Shown here: positions 1 through 6,965 of the stretch, in pieces | Layout of the letters: each line of letters opens with the position of its first letter | Numbering within the stretch: the stretch's first letter is position 1 | Origin: Planctomycetaceae bacterium | GTDB taxonomy: Bacteria; Planctomycetota; Phycisphaerae; Phycisphaerales; SM1A02 | Length of the DNA: 14,000 bases | Reading direction: 5' to 3' | Assembly (NCBI GenBank): GCA_027488415.1 | Contig: JAIYBS010000278.1 | Coordinates: 1-14,000 of the forward strand | Notes under the pieces: generated by a model | What the model was told of the DNA's origin: nothing | The model's database searches: none | Seen by the model: only the letters and a program-made list of their open reading frames with translations | Made by a program: the position numbers and the translations under genes

Positions 1-1199
1 ACCGCGTGCGCCCGACCAGCATCCGGGTCGCGCCCGAGCTGCTCCGTGAGGCCGAGGCCGCGCTCGATCCCGCCGTGCGCTCGCTTGCGATGCTCGAGCT
101 CGGCAGGGCCGAGCTCCTGCTCGGCAACCCGGCGGAGGGCGCGCTCGCGCTCCTCGCGTTCGCCGAGGCGAACCCCGCCGAGCCCGCATCGCGGCACGCG
201 ATCGACGCCGCGGTCGCCGCGGCCCGCGGCACCGGCGACGCCGCGCTCCTCGCGCGCGTCCTCGCGACCGCCGTCGCGCGCTTCCCCGACCACCCGGACC
301 ACGGGGCGTGGCGCGTCGAGCAGAGCGCGGTCGCGCTCGCCCCCGACGCGCCGGTCCCGATGCGCGACTCCCCTTCCCGCCGGGCGGCGCTCGCCCTCGA
401 CGGCCTCGACCGCGCCGACCGCAACGGCGTCACGGACGCCGGGATCCGCGCCGACCTCGCGATCGCCGCGGCCGATGCGCTGAACGAGGAGCAGCGCGGC
501 GACGCGGCGATCGAGGCGCTCGACCGGATCGCGCGCGGCGGGGCCCCCGCCCCGCTCCCGGATGCGCTGCGCCTGCGCGTGCTCGAGGAGCGCATCCGTG
601 CGCTCACGGTCGCCACCCGGGCGATCGACGCGGACCGCGCCGTGGCCGCCGCACTCGCCGACGATCGCGACGCCGTCGCGGACGCCGCGGCGCGCGTCCT
701 TCGGCGCATGTCGGCCGCGGACCTCGGAACCGTGGCGTCCTCCATCGCCGACGAGCAGCACGCCGCGCGCGTCGCGCGCCTCGCGGACGCGACGCTCCGC
801 ATGGCGCCGCCCACGCCGGAGCGGGACGAGGTGCTCTCCCGCGCGCTGGTCGTGGCGGGGATGCACGAGCAGGCGGCCGCGAGCGCGCGGCGCGCGGTCG
901 GCGCGCGCGGCGATCGTGCCGACCTGCTGCTCGCGCTCGCCGAGGCGCTCTGGGGAATCGGCGGCGAGCCGTCGCTCGCGGAGGCGTTCGGGCTCTACGA
1001 CCGCGTCGCGAGGACCGTTCCCGAGGGGTCGGCGTCGTGGTGGCTCTGCCAGGTACGCAGGCTGCAGATCCTCGACCGCGTCGGGCGCTCGCGCGAGTCG
1101 ATCGCGCCGCGCGTGGCGCGCCTGAAGGCGCTCGACGCGGGGCTCGGCGGTCCGTCCTTCTCGGCCACGCTGCTCGAGCTGGCCGCACGCCACGAGTGA
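1..1199 (+). CDS. Helical-repeat (TPR-like) protein, 3' part only
   Basis: The reading frame is open from the first complete codon (position 3) to a TGA at 1197-1199, so this is the C-terminal ~399 residues of a gene that begins before the window. A GTG at position 6 exists, but nothing marks it as the true start. The protein is almost entirely predicted helix, rich in Ala, Arg, Leu, Asp and Glu, with repeated patterns such as ALDPAVRSLAMLELGRAELL and LLALAEALWGIGGEPSLAEA that resemble degenerate tetratricopeptide (TPR) hairpins. I see no catalytic motif, signal peptide or membrane segment in the visible part. TPR-like arrays usually mediate protein-protein contacts, but no partner can be named from here. 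The gene ends 28 bp from the convergent UVR-motif gene. The coding call is supported by the strong third-position GC bias of this frame. The function is not recognised. Confidence 0.8.
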   Translation, partial: RVRPTSIRVAPELLREAEAALDPAVRSLAMLELGRAELLLGNPAEGALALLAFAEANPAEPASRHAIDAAVAAARGTGDAALLARVLATAVARFPDHPDHGAWRVEQSAVALAPDAPVPMRDSPSRRAALALDGLDRADRNGVTDAGIRADLAIAAADALNEEQRGDAAIEALDRIARGGAPAPLPDALRLRVLEERIRALTVATRAIDADRAVAAALADDRDAVADAAARVLRRMSAADLGTVASSIADEQHAARVARLADATLRMAPPTPERDEVLSRALVVAGMHEQAAASARRAVGARGDRADLLLALAEALWGIGGEPSLAEAFGLYDRVARTVPEGSASWWLCQVRRLQILDRVGRSRESIAPRVARLKALDAGLGGPSFSATLLELAARHE

Positions 1200-1227
1200 C
1201 GCACGCCGCGGCGCCGGCCGGGCGCGC

Positions 1228-2136
1228 TCACTCCTCGAGCGTCCGGAGCTCGTCGCGCAGGATCGCCGCAAGCTCGAAGTTCTCCGCCGCCACGGCGCGC
1301 CGCAGGCGCTCCTCGAGCTCGGCGCGCTGGCTCGTCGGGAGCCGCGGCACGAGCGCCGCCCGCATGCCGCGCAGCAGGGTCGCCTCGTTCGATCGCTCGA
1401 ACCCGCCGTGCGGCCCGACCTCGTCGAAGTGCGCACGGAGCTCCGCGAGCGCGCGGTCGATCGCCTCGAGCGCACGCCGGTCGTCCGCGGCGGCGAGCGC
1501 CATCGCGGCCTCGGCGCGCGCACGCATCATCACGACGAACGGGCGGTGCTGCTCGAGCACGGTTCGGTCGCCCTGGCTCGCGCCGTGCTCGCGGCAGAGG
1601 TCGAACATCCGCAGGTTGCGCCGCGTGTCGCCGACGACGCGCTCGAACTCCTCGAGCGCGAAGAGCGCGACGTACCGGTGGTAGAACTGGACCCCCTCGT
1701 CGCGGAGCGCCTCGCAGTCCTTCGAGGAGAGCACGAAGGCCCCGTCGTCGCCGCCCGACTCGCGGTGCGCGGCGAGCCGCGCCTCGTGCCAGGCAAGCAG
1801 GGACTCCGCGCCGTGCGGGCGCCTCCCGTCGGGGCGGCCCTCGAGGGCCATCTGCAGGATGCCGAGGTCGAGCCGGACCTGGATCGCCCGGCCGCCCGCG
1901 AGCGTCCGGATCATCCGCACGGTGGGGTGGCTTCGGCCCACGCGCCACCGGCCCAGGACCGGGCCGAGGTCATTCTCCGGGCCGGGAAGGTCTTCGCCGG
2001 CGTCCGTCGGTTCTCCGACGGAACCACCGCCCGAACCCTCCCGAGCCTTGGATTCTTGGTCACCCGCACCGGCCGGCCGGGGCGTCTGATCCGGATGCTC
2101 GGGGTCGGGGGAGTGGTCGGGTCGGTCGGTCGACAT
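1228..2136 (-). CDS. UvrB/UvrC-motif (UVR domain) protein of unknown function
   Basis: This is a 302-residue protein if translation starts at the ATG at 2136; a TTG at 2151 would add five residues. Residues 1-58 are an acidic, Pro/Gly-rich, probably disordered segment. Residues 60-260 form a conserved-looking, mostly helical region with GRWRVGRSHPTVRMIRTLAG and FYHRYVALFALEEFERVVGD. Residues 271-302 match the UVR motif of UvrB, UvrC and McsA (AELEERLRRAVAAENFELAA, then ILRDELR). In those proteins the motif is a short helical hairpin used for protein contacts, for example between UvrB and UvrC. The nuclease and helicase domains of UvrB/UvrC and the CxxC zinc clusters of McsA are absent, so a direct repair role should not be assumed. 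It is divergent from the sigma factor gene and shares a 139-bp intergenic region with it. The coding call and the UVR motif are firm; the role is unknown. Confidence 0.85.
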   Translation of the reverse strand: MSTDRPDHSPDPEHPDQTPRPAGAGDQESKAREGSGGGSVGEPTDAGEDLPGPENDLGPVLGRWRVGRSHPTVRMIRTLAGGRAIQVRLDLGILQMALEGRPDGRRPHGAESLLAWHEARLAAHRESGGDDGAFVLSSKDCEALRDEGVQFYHRYVALFALEEFERVVGDTRRNLRMFDLCREHGASQGDRTVLEQHRPFVVMMRARAEAAMALAAADDRRALEAIDRALAELRAHFDEVGPHGGFERSNEATLLRGMRAALVPRLPTSQRAELEERLRRAVAAENFELAAILRDELRTLEE

Positions 2137-2158
2137 CGGATTCCGAAACAAAGGATGG

Positions 2159-2189
2159 GATTCGCATTGACTTGCGCCAAATGCGAGTC
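2159..2189. promoter_or_regulatory. Candidate operator: 10-bp inverted repeat in the divergent gap
   Basis: GATTCGCATT (2159-2168) is the reverse complement of AATGCGAGTC (2180-2189) at 9 of 10 positions, with an 11-base spacer. The half-site centres are 21 bp apart, two helical turns, the spacing expected for a dimeric regulator binding one DNA face. It lies upstream of both the UVR-motif gene (-) and the sigma factor gene (+). No regulator is identified; the operator reading is an inference from symmetry and position. Confidence 0.35.
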
Positions 2190-2217
2190 TTGCGGATGCC
2201 GATGGGAGACGTAGGAT
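2190..2217 (+). promoter_or_regulatory. Candidate sigma-70-type promoter for the sigma factor gene
   Basis: A -35-like TTGCGG (2190-2195) and a -10-like TAGGAT (2212-2217) are separated by 16 bp. This would start transcription near 2224 and give a leader of about 50 bases before the ATG at 2276. The -35 element abuts the inverted repeat at 2159-2189, so a protein bound there could affect RNA polymerase. An alternative -35-like TTGACT at 2167-2172 has no convincing -10 partner. Confidence 0.35.
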
Positions 2218-2275
2218 GACGGACCACCTTGCTCGTGCGTGTGGCTCGAGCTCGGTCCGCTGATCGCGAGGGTGT

Positions 2276-3193
2276 ATGGCGCGACCCGGTGTGCAAAGCG
2301 AACTGCAGCTCTACCTCCGAGAAATCAAGGAGGAGCGGCTTCTCACCCCCGAGGAGGAGAAGACGCTCGGCTGGCGCATCATCAACGACGAGTGCCCCGA
2401 GGCCAAGGAGCGCATGATCAAGGCGAACCTCCGCCTGGTCATCTCGATCTCCAAGAACTACGCGCACCGCGGCCTGCCGCTCTCCGACCTCATCGAGGAG
2501 GGCAACATCGGCCTGATCAAGGCCGTCGAGGGCTTCGACCCCGCCCAGGGCGCGCGCTTCAGCACCTACGCGAGCTGGTGGATCAAGCAGGCCATCAAGC
2601 GCACGCTGATCAACGCCGTCCAGCCGATCCACATCCCCGCCTACATGGTGGAGCTGATCGCGCGCTGGAAGCAGACCAACCGGAAGCTCGAGGAGAAGCT
2701 CGGCCGCCAGGCCACCATCCACGAGCTCGCCGCGGAGATGGGCCTGCCCGTCAAGAAGCTCCTCATCGTGCGCCGCGCCGTCAAGGCGTACCACGCGCCG
2801 AGCCAGGCGCCGGCGAAGGACGACGGCGAGGGCGCCGACCTCGGCGACCTCTTCGAGGACACGCGGACGGCCGCCCCCGAGCGAGACGTCGAGCGCAAGG
2901 AGGACTTCTCCACGATCCTCAAGCTCCTCGACTCGATCGACGAGCGCGACGCGCGCGTGCTGCGCCTGCGCTTCGGCCTCGAGGGCAAGGAGCCCCTGAC
3001 CCTGAAGCAGATCGGCCAGGAGGTCGGCCTCACGCGCGAGCGCGTCCGGCAGATCGAGGTCGAGGCGCTCAAGAAGCTCCAGCAGCAGCTCACCGACGAC
3101 CGGCCGAGCCGCTTCTTCCGCGAGAACCAGCCGACCGACACGCCCGAGCGGCGCCGTCCCGGCCGCAAGCGCAAGCAGGCCCCGGGCGCCTGA
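2276..3193 (+). CDS. RNA polymerase sigma factor, sigma-70 family without region 1.1 (RpoD/RpoS-like)
   Basis: This 305-residue sigma factor directs RNA polymerase to promoters. Region 1.2 lies at about residues 7-36 (SELQLYLREIKEERLLTPEE). Region 2 spans about 40-112, with the core-binding DLIEEGNIGLIKAVEGFDP (71-89) and the -10-reading/melting YASWWIKQAIKRTL (98-111). Region 3 is about 120-175, and region 4 about 210-272 with the -35-binding helix-turn-helix LTLKQIGQEVGLTRERVRQI (241-260). Region 1.1 is absent, as in group 2 factors such as RpoS, although some primary sigma factors are also short. The position equivalent to E. coli sigma-70 Thr440 is Lys108, while Gln437 is kept as Gln105 and TRERxRQIE is intact. 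The tail (276-305) is basic. The ATG at 2276 has GAGGG only three bases upstream, a poor spacing. Whether it is the main vegetative factor or an alternative one cannot be decided here. Family assignment is very secure. Confidence 0.95.
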   Translation: MARPGVQSELQLYLREIKEERLLTPEEEKTLGWRIINDECPEAKERMIKANLRLVISISKNYAHRGLPLSDLIEEGNIGLIKAVEGFDPAQGARFSTYASWWIKQAIKRTLINAVQPIHIPAYMVELIARWKQTNRKLEEKLGRQATIHELAAEMGLPVKKLLIVRRAVKAYHAPSQAPAKDDGEGADLGDLFEDTRTAAPERDVERKEDFSTILKLLDSIDERDARVLRLRFGLEGKEPLTLKQIGQEVGLTRERVRQIEVEALKKLQQQLTDDRPSRFFRENQPTDTPERRRPGRKRKQAPGA

Positions 3194-3242
3194 GCGCCCG
3201 AGGCCTGAATTCGAGCCTGCATCGAGATCGATCCGCCGCGCC

Positions 3243-3263
3243 CGGGGCCGGCGGCCGGCCCCG
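3243..3263. terminator. GC-rich hairpin between convergent sigma factor and gcvT genes
   Basis: CGGGGCCGG (3243-3251) pairs perfectly with CCGGCCCCG (3255-3263) around a CGG loop. It lies between the stop of the sigma factor gene (3193) and the stop of gcvT (3271), where a bidirectional terminator is expected. There is no T-tract on either strand, so it could be a Rho-aided or RNA-protecting 3' structure instead of a classical intrinsic terminator. Confidence 0.45.
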
Positions 3264-3268
3264 CGGCG

Positions 3269-4408
3269 TCACTTGCCGCGGACGGGGTTGTAGAACGGCA
3301 TCTTGACCACCTTCGCCGCGGTCTTGGCCTTCCCGAGGTCGATCTCGAACTCGGTGCCCTCGGCGGCCAGTTCGCTCGGCACGTAGCCCATCGCGATCAC
3401 CTTGTCGAGGGTGGGGCTGAGGCAGCCGCTCGTCACGTGGCCGACGTGCTCGCCGCCGCGGTGGATGCCCATGCCCTGGCGCGCGGCGCGCCGGCCCTCG
3501 ACCTCGAAGCCGACGAGCTTGTGCTTCGTGCCGGACTTCGCGATCGCCTCGAGCGCGTCCTGGCCGATGAACCGGCCCTCGCGCTCGTCCGCGGCGCCCT
3601 TGTCGAGCTTGACCGCGAACCCGAGGCCCGCGCTCAGCGGGTCGATCTCCTCGGTGATCTCGTGGCCGTAGAGCGGCATCGACGCCTCGGTGCGGAGCGA
3701 GTCGCGCGCGCCGAGCCCGCAGGGGCGGACCGCGGCGGTGACGCCCTCCTTCTCGCGCAGGAGCATCGGCAGCACGAACTTGGCGACGGTGGAGCCCATG
3801 ACGAGCTCGACGCCGTCCTCGCCGGTGTAGCCCGTGCGGCTGACGGTGAGCTTGGCGATCATCAGGCTCTTCTCGGCGAAGCGGTAGCGCTTGAGCGTGG
3901 GGATCTCGCGGCTGAAGCCGGCGACCAGCTCCATGACCTTCGGGCCCTGGATCGCGGCCATCGCGGTCTCGGCCGTGACGTCCTCCATCGAGAAGGTCAG
4001 GTTCTCCCGCTCCTTGATCGACCGGAACCAGTCGAGGATCTTGAGGCGGTTCGAGGCGTTGACGACCATCATGTAGTCGTCCTCGTCGTAGCAGTAGACG
4101 AGGACGTCGTCGCGCACCCCGCCCCGCTCGTTGCACACGAGCGAGTAGCGCACCTGGCCGCGCTCCATGCCCAGGATCAGCCGGGTGCAGACCCGGTCGA
4201 GGAACTTCCGCGCGTGGCGCCCGGTGATCCGCAGGCGGCCCATGTGGCTGACGTCGAAGAACGCCGCGCCCGTCCGGCACGCGTGGTGCTCGTCGATGAT
4301 CGAGCCGTAGGACATCGGCATCTCCCAGCCGGCGAAGTCCACGAAGCGGGCGCCGCGCTCGGCGCTCCAGGGGTGGAAGGGGGTACGGGCGAGGGTCGCG
4401 GTGCTCAT
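3269..4408 (-). CDS. gcvT: Glycine cleavage system T protein (aminomethyltransferase)
   Basis: This is a 379-residue cytoplasmic enzyme, close to the usual ~365 for GcvT. In the glycine cleavage complex it transfers the methylene group from aminomethyl-lipoyl H-protein to tetrahydrofolate and releases ammonia. Visible signatures are FVDFAGWEMPMSYGSIIDEH (22-41), FFDVSHMGR (50-58), GGVRDD (96-101, which includes the conserved catalytic Asp region), VSRTGYTGEDGVEL (189-202), GLGARDSLRTEASMPLYGHE (231-250) and the C-terminal GHVTSGCLSPTL (323-334). These fit GcvT better than YgfZ-like or dimethylglycine-dehydrogenase relatives. No gcvH or gcvP lies beside it, so the other subunits must be encoded elsewhere. 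The ATG at 4408 is preceded by GAGGA only two bases away and by a TACCCT hexamer eight bases away. The frame stays open antisense to bamA, but conserved GcvT sequence begins only at this ATG. Confidence 0.96.
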   Translation of the reverse strand: MSTATLARTPFHPWSAERGARFVDFAGWEMPMSYGSIIDEHHACRTGAAFFDVSHMGRLRITGRHARKFLDRVCTRLILGMERGQVRYSLVCNERGGVRDDVLVYCYDEDDYMMVVNASNRLKILDWFRSIKERENLTFSMEDVTAETAMAAIQGPKVMELVAGFSREIPTLKRYRFAEKSLMIAKLTVSRTGYTGEDGVELVMGSTVAKFVLPMLLREKEGVTAAVRPCGLGARDSLRTEASMPLYGHEITEEIDPLSAGLGFAVKLDKGAADEREGRFIGQDALEAIAKSGTKHKLVGFEVEGRRAARQGMGIHRGGEHVGHVTSGCLSPTLDKVIAMGYVPSELAAEGTEFEIDLGKAKTAAKVVKMPFYNPVRGK

Positions 4409-4416
4409 GGTCCTCA

Positions 4417-4422
4417 AGGGTA
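4417..4422 (-). promoter_or_regulatory. -10-like element for gcvT (near-leaderless)
   Basis: Read on the minus strand this is TACCCT, matching TAnnnT, with eight bases before the gcvT ATG. It is the left arm of a 10-bp imperfect inverted repeat (4417-4426 with 4441-4450, 9 of 10 matching) whose right arm holds the equivalent element of bamA. I see no clear -35 element. If used, transcription would begin at or next to the start codon. Confidence 0.4.
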
Positions 4423-4444
4423 GCCGAAGGGTCCGATACGCGGC

Positions 4445-4450
4445 TATCCT
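4445..4450 (+). promoter_or_regulatory. -10-like element for bamA
   Basis: TATCCT matches TAnnnT, with 12 bases before the bamA ATG at 4463, so the transcript leader would be only about five bases long. It forms the right arm of the inverted repeat shared with the gcvT element. No convincing -35 sequence is visible. Confidence 0.4.
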
Positions 4451-4462
4451 CGACGGACGCGA

Positions 4463-6916
4463 ATGGACCGCACCGACGCACGAATCTCCCGCCGGACGTC
4501 CCGGCCGGGTGCCGGCGCGGTGCCGTTGGCGCGCCGGCTCGCGGCGCTGCTGCTCGCGGTCGCGGTGCTGGCGTCCGGCACCCGCGCCTGGGCGCTCGAC
4601 CTCGAGGACGAGTCGCTCGCCGACCGCCCGGTCTCGTCGGTGCGCGTCGTCATCCGCGGCAAGAAGCTCGCCACCGAGCAGGAGATCCGGAACAACCTCC
4701 GCATCGCGGCGGGCCAGCCGTTCGACGCGAAGGTCGTCAAGGCGGACGTTTCCACGCTTTACCGCCTCGGGCGCTTCGGGCAGGTGTCCGCGGACGCCAC
4801 GATCCTCCAGGACGGGTCGGTCGAGGTCGCGTACACGGTCGAGGAGCAGCAGATCGTCGACAGCATCGACTTCGCGGGCAACTACGTCGTCACCGACCAG
4901 GACCTGCGGAAGGTGGTGCCGATCCAGCCCGGCGCCCCGCGCGACGACTTCCTGCTCGAGCAGTCGATCTTCCGGATCAAGGAGCTCTACAAGGGGCGCG
5001 GCAACTACCTCGTCGAGGTGAAGGTGGACGAGAGCAAGCTCGAGCAGGGGCTGCTCCTCTTCCAGATCATCGAGGGCCCGCGGGTGCGCATCCGCGAGAT
5101 CGAGTTCGTCGGCAACGAGGCCTTCCCGTCCGAGCAGCTCGAGGCGCAGCTCAAGACGAAGCCGTGGGTCTTCCTCTTCCGCAAGGGCGAGCTCGACGAG
5201 GACCAGCTGATCGAGGACGTGGCCGCGGTCGACCGCTACTACAAGGACCGCGGCTACGTGGACGTCCGCGTGGACCGGCGGATCGAGCTGAGCCAGGACC
5301 AGCGCGAGGCGAAGATCGTCTTCGTCGTCAGCGAGGGCCGGCAGTACAGGCTGCGCGAGATCGTGATCAAGGGCGCGGGCGGCTCGGAGCCGCGGGTCAT
5401 GACCCGCGAGCAGATCGGGAACCTCGCGGTGATCCAGCGCGGCGACCCGTTCCAGCGCAACTTCATCGACAAGACGAAGAAGGCGATCGAGCAGGCCTAC
5501 CAGGTGATGGGCTACGTCGACGTCCGCGTCGCCGACAACTGGGTCCGCGTCGGCGAGGCGCCGGAGGTCGACCTCCTGCTCTCGATCCAGGAGGGCGGCG
5601 CCTACGTCACGGGGCTCGTCGACATCCAGGGGAACCTGGTCACGCGCGACAAGGTGATCCGCCGGCTCGTGCGGTTCCAGCCGGGCCGGCCGATGGACGG
5701 GCGCGAGATCAAGAACACCGAGACGCGCCTCGAGCGCTCGCAGCTCTTCCGCGAGCCGCGCGTCACGCCGCAGCAGCCCGACGCCGAGGACCCCGGCGTG
5801 CGCGACGTCATCGTCGAGGTGAAGGAGAAGCAGACGGGCTCCGTCAACTTCGGCGTCGGCGCGGGCACCGACAGCGGCTTCTTCGGCGAGATCTCGCTCA
5901 GGCAGCAGAACTTCGACCTCGGCGACTGGCCGCGCAGCTTCGAAGAGTTCCTCGGCGGCCGCGCGTTCCGCGGCGCGGGCCAGAACCTGAACATCGCGAT
6001 CGCGCCCGGCATCGACGTCAGCAACTACAACGTGTCGATCGGCGACCCGCACCTCCTCGACACCGACTGGGGCGGGAACATGGGCTTCAACTACCGCACC
6101 CGGTTCTACAACCAGTGGACCGAGGACCGCATGAGCGGCCTGTTCGGGATCAGCCGCGCGATCGGCGACCTGTGGAGCCTCTCGGTCAACCCGCGCGTCG
6201 AGCAGATCACCCTGACGAACTTCGAGCCCACGACGCCGGTCGAGGTGTGGGAGCAGCGCGGTCCCTCCTACAACAGCGCGATCCTCGCGCAGCTCACGCG
6301 CACCGAGGTCGACAACCCCGCGCGGCCGGGGCGAGGCTCGCAGATCGAGCTGCAGGCCGGCTACCACGGCGTCTTCGGCGGCGACTACGACTACCCGCAG
6401 GTGAGCGCGAGCCTCACGCAGTTCTTCACGACCTACGAGGACTTCCTCGGTCGCAGGCAGGTCCTGCGCCTGCGCGTGCAGTCGAACTACATCTTCAGCG
6501 AGGACGCCCCGGTCTTCGAGCGCTGGTACCTCGGCGGCCGGACGCTGCGCGGGTTCGCGTTCCGCACCGTGAGCCCGAAGTCGACCGCGCAGATCGGCAC
6601 CAACCCGCCGACCACGTTCACGCCGACGCCCAACTCGAACGTGCCGGTGGGCGGCAACTTCCTCTTCTTCGCCGGCACCCAGTACGAGGTGCCGGTGATG
6701 GGCGATTTCCTCTCGGTGGTGACCTTCATCGACAGCGGAACGGTCAACAACGACGACTGGCTGGGCCAGTACCGGGTCGGCGTCGGCGCGGGCCTGCGCA
6801 TCTACATCCCGCAGTTCGGCCAGGCGCCGATCGCCCTCGACTTCGCCTACCCGCTGGTCAAGCAGGACCAGGACGAGGAGCAGATCTTCAGCTTCACGCT
6901 CGACCTGCCCTTCTGA
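4463..6916 (+). CDS. bamA: Outer-membrane beta-barrel assembly protein BamA (Omp85 family)
   Basis: An 817-residue BamA, close to the usual ~800. It is the core of the BAM machine that folds beta-barrel proteins into the outer membrane. Residues 21-44 look like a signal peptide with cleavage after RAWA (44), giving a mature start at LDLEDE. Five POTRA domains can be traced at about 56-128, 129-204, 207-290, 296-377 and 380-455; examples are VDSIDFAGNYVVTDQDL (132-148) and IREIEFVGNEAFPSEQL (210-226). The 16-strand barrel occupies about 458-817. It contains GGRTLRGF (691-698), the (V/L)RG(F/Y) motif of the inward loop in Omp85 proteins, and ends in Phe817, the terminal aromatic typical of outer-membrane barrels. 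The ATG at 4463 gives a long, Arg-rich N region; a GTG at 4520 would give a more ordinary signal peptide. It heads the co-directional envelope gene run. Identity is very secure. Confidence 0.97.
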   Translation: MDRTDARISRRTSRPGAGAVPLARRLAALLLAVAVLASGTRAWALDLEDESLADRPVSSVRVVIRGKKLATEQEIRNNLRIAAGQPFDAKVVKADVSTLYRLGRFGQVSADATILQDGSVEVAYTVEEQQIVDSIDFAGNYVVTDQDLRKVVPIQPGAPRDDFLLEQSIFRIKELYKGRGNYLVEVKVDESKLEQGLLLFQIIEGPRVRIREIEFVGNEAFPSEQLEAQLKTKPWVFLFRKGELDEDQLIEDVAAVDRYYKDRGYVDVRVDRRIELSQDQREAKIVFVVSEGRQYRLREIVIKGAGGSEPRVMTREQIGNLAVIQRGDPFQRNFIDKTKKAIEQAYQVMGYVDVRVADNWVRVGEAPEVDLLLSIQEGGAYVTGLVDIQGNLVTRDKVIRRLVRFQPGRPMDGREIKNTETRLERSQLFREPRVTPQQPDAEDPGVRDVIVEVKEKQTGSVNFGVGAGTDSGFFGEISLRQQNFDLGDWPRSFEEFLGGRAFRGAGQNLNIAIAPGIDVSNYNVSIGDPHLLDTDWGGNMGFNYRTRFYNQWTEDRMSGLFGISRAIGDLWSLSVNPRVEQITLTNFEPTTPVEVWEQRGPSYNSAILAQLTRTEVDNPARPGRGSQIELQAGYHGVFGGDYDYPQVSASLTQFFTTYEDFLGRRQVLRLRVQSNYIFSEDAPVFERWYLGGRTLRGFAFRTVSPKSTAQIGTNPPTTFTPTPNSNVPVGGNFLFFAGTQYEVPVMGDFLSVVTFIDSGTVNNDDWLGQYRVGVGAGLRIYIPQFGQAPIALDFAYPLVKQDQDEEQIFSFTLDLPF

Positions 6917-6952
6917 CGCCCCGCGGCGCCCGACGCGGTACCCGGGCGGCCG

Positions 6953-6958
6953 TACACT
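6953..6958 (+). promoter_or_regulatory. -10-like element for ompH-1 and downstream lpx genes
   Basis: TACACT matches TAnnnT and is followed by seven bases and then the ATG at 6966. It sits in the 49-bp gap after bamA, so the chaperone and lpx genes could be transcribed separately from bamA, beginning at the start codon. No good -35 element is visible. Confidence 0.4.
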
Positions 6959-6965
6959 TCCCGGG

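Noticed and set aside
1408..2214. Plus-strand open frame of 268 codons across the UVR-motif gene
   Set aside because: The minus-strand frame carries the UVR motif and a natural amino-acid composition. The plus frame is Arg/Ala/Val-rich and overlaps it almost entirely.
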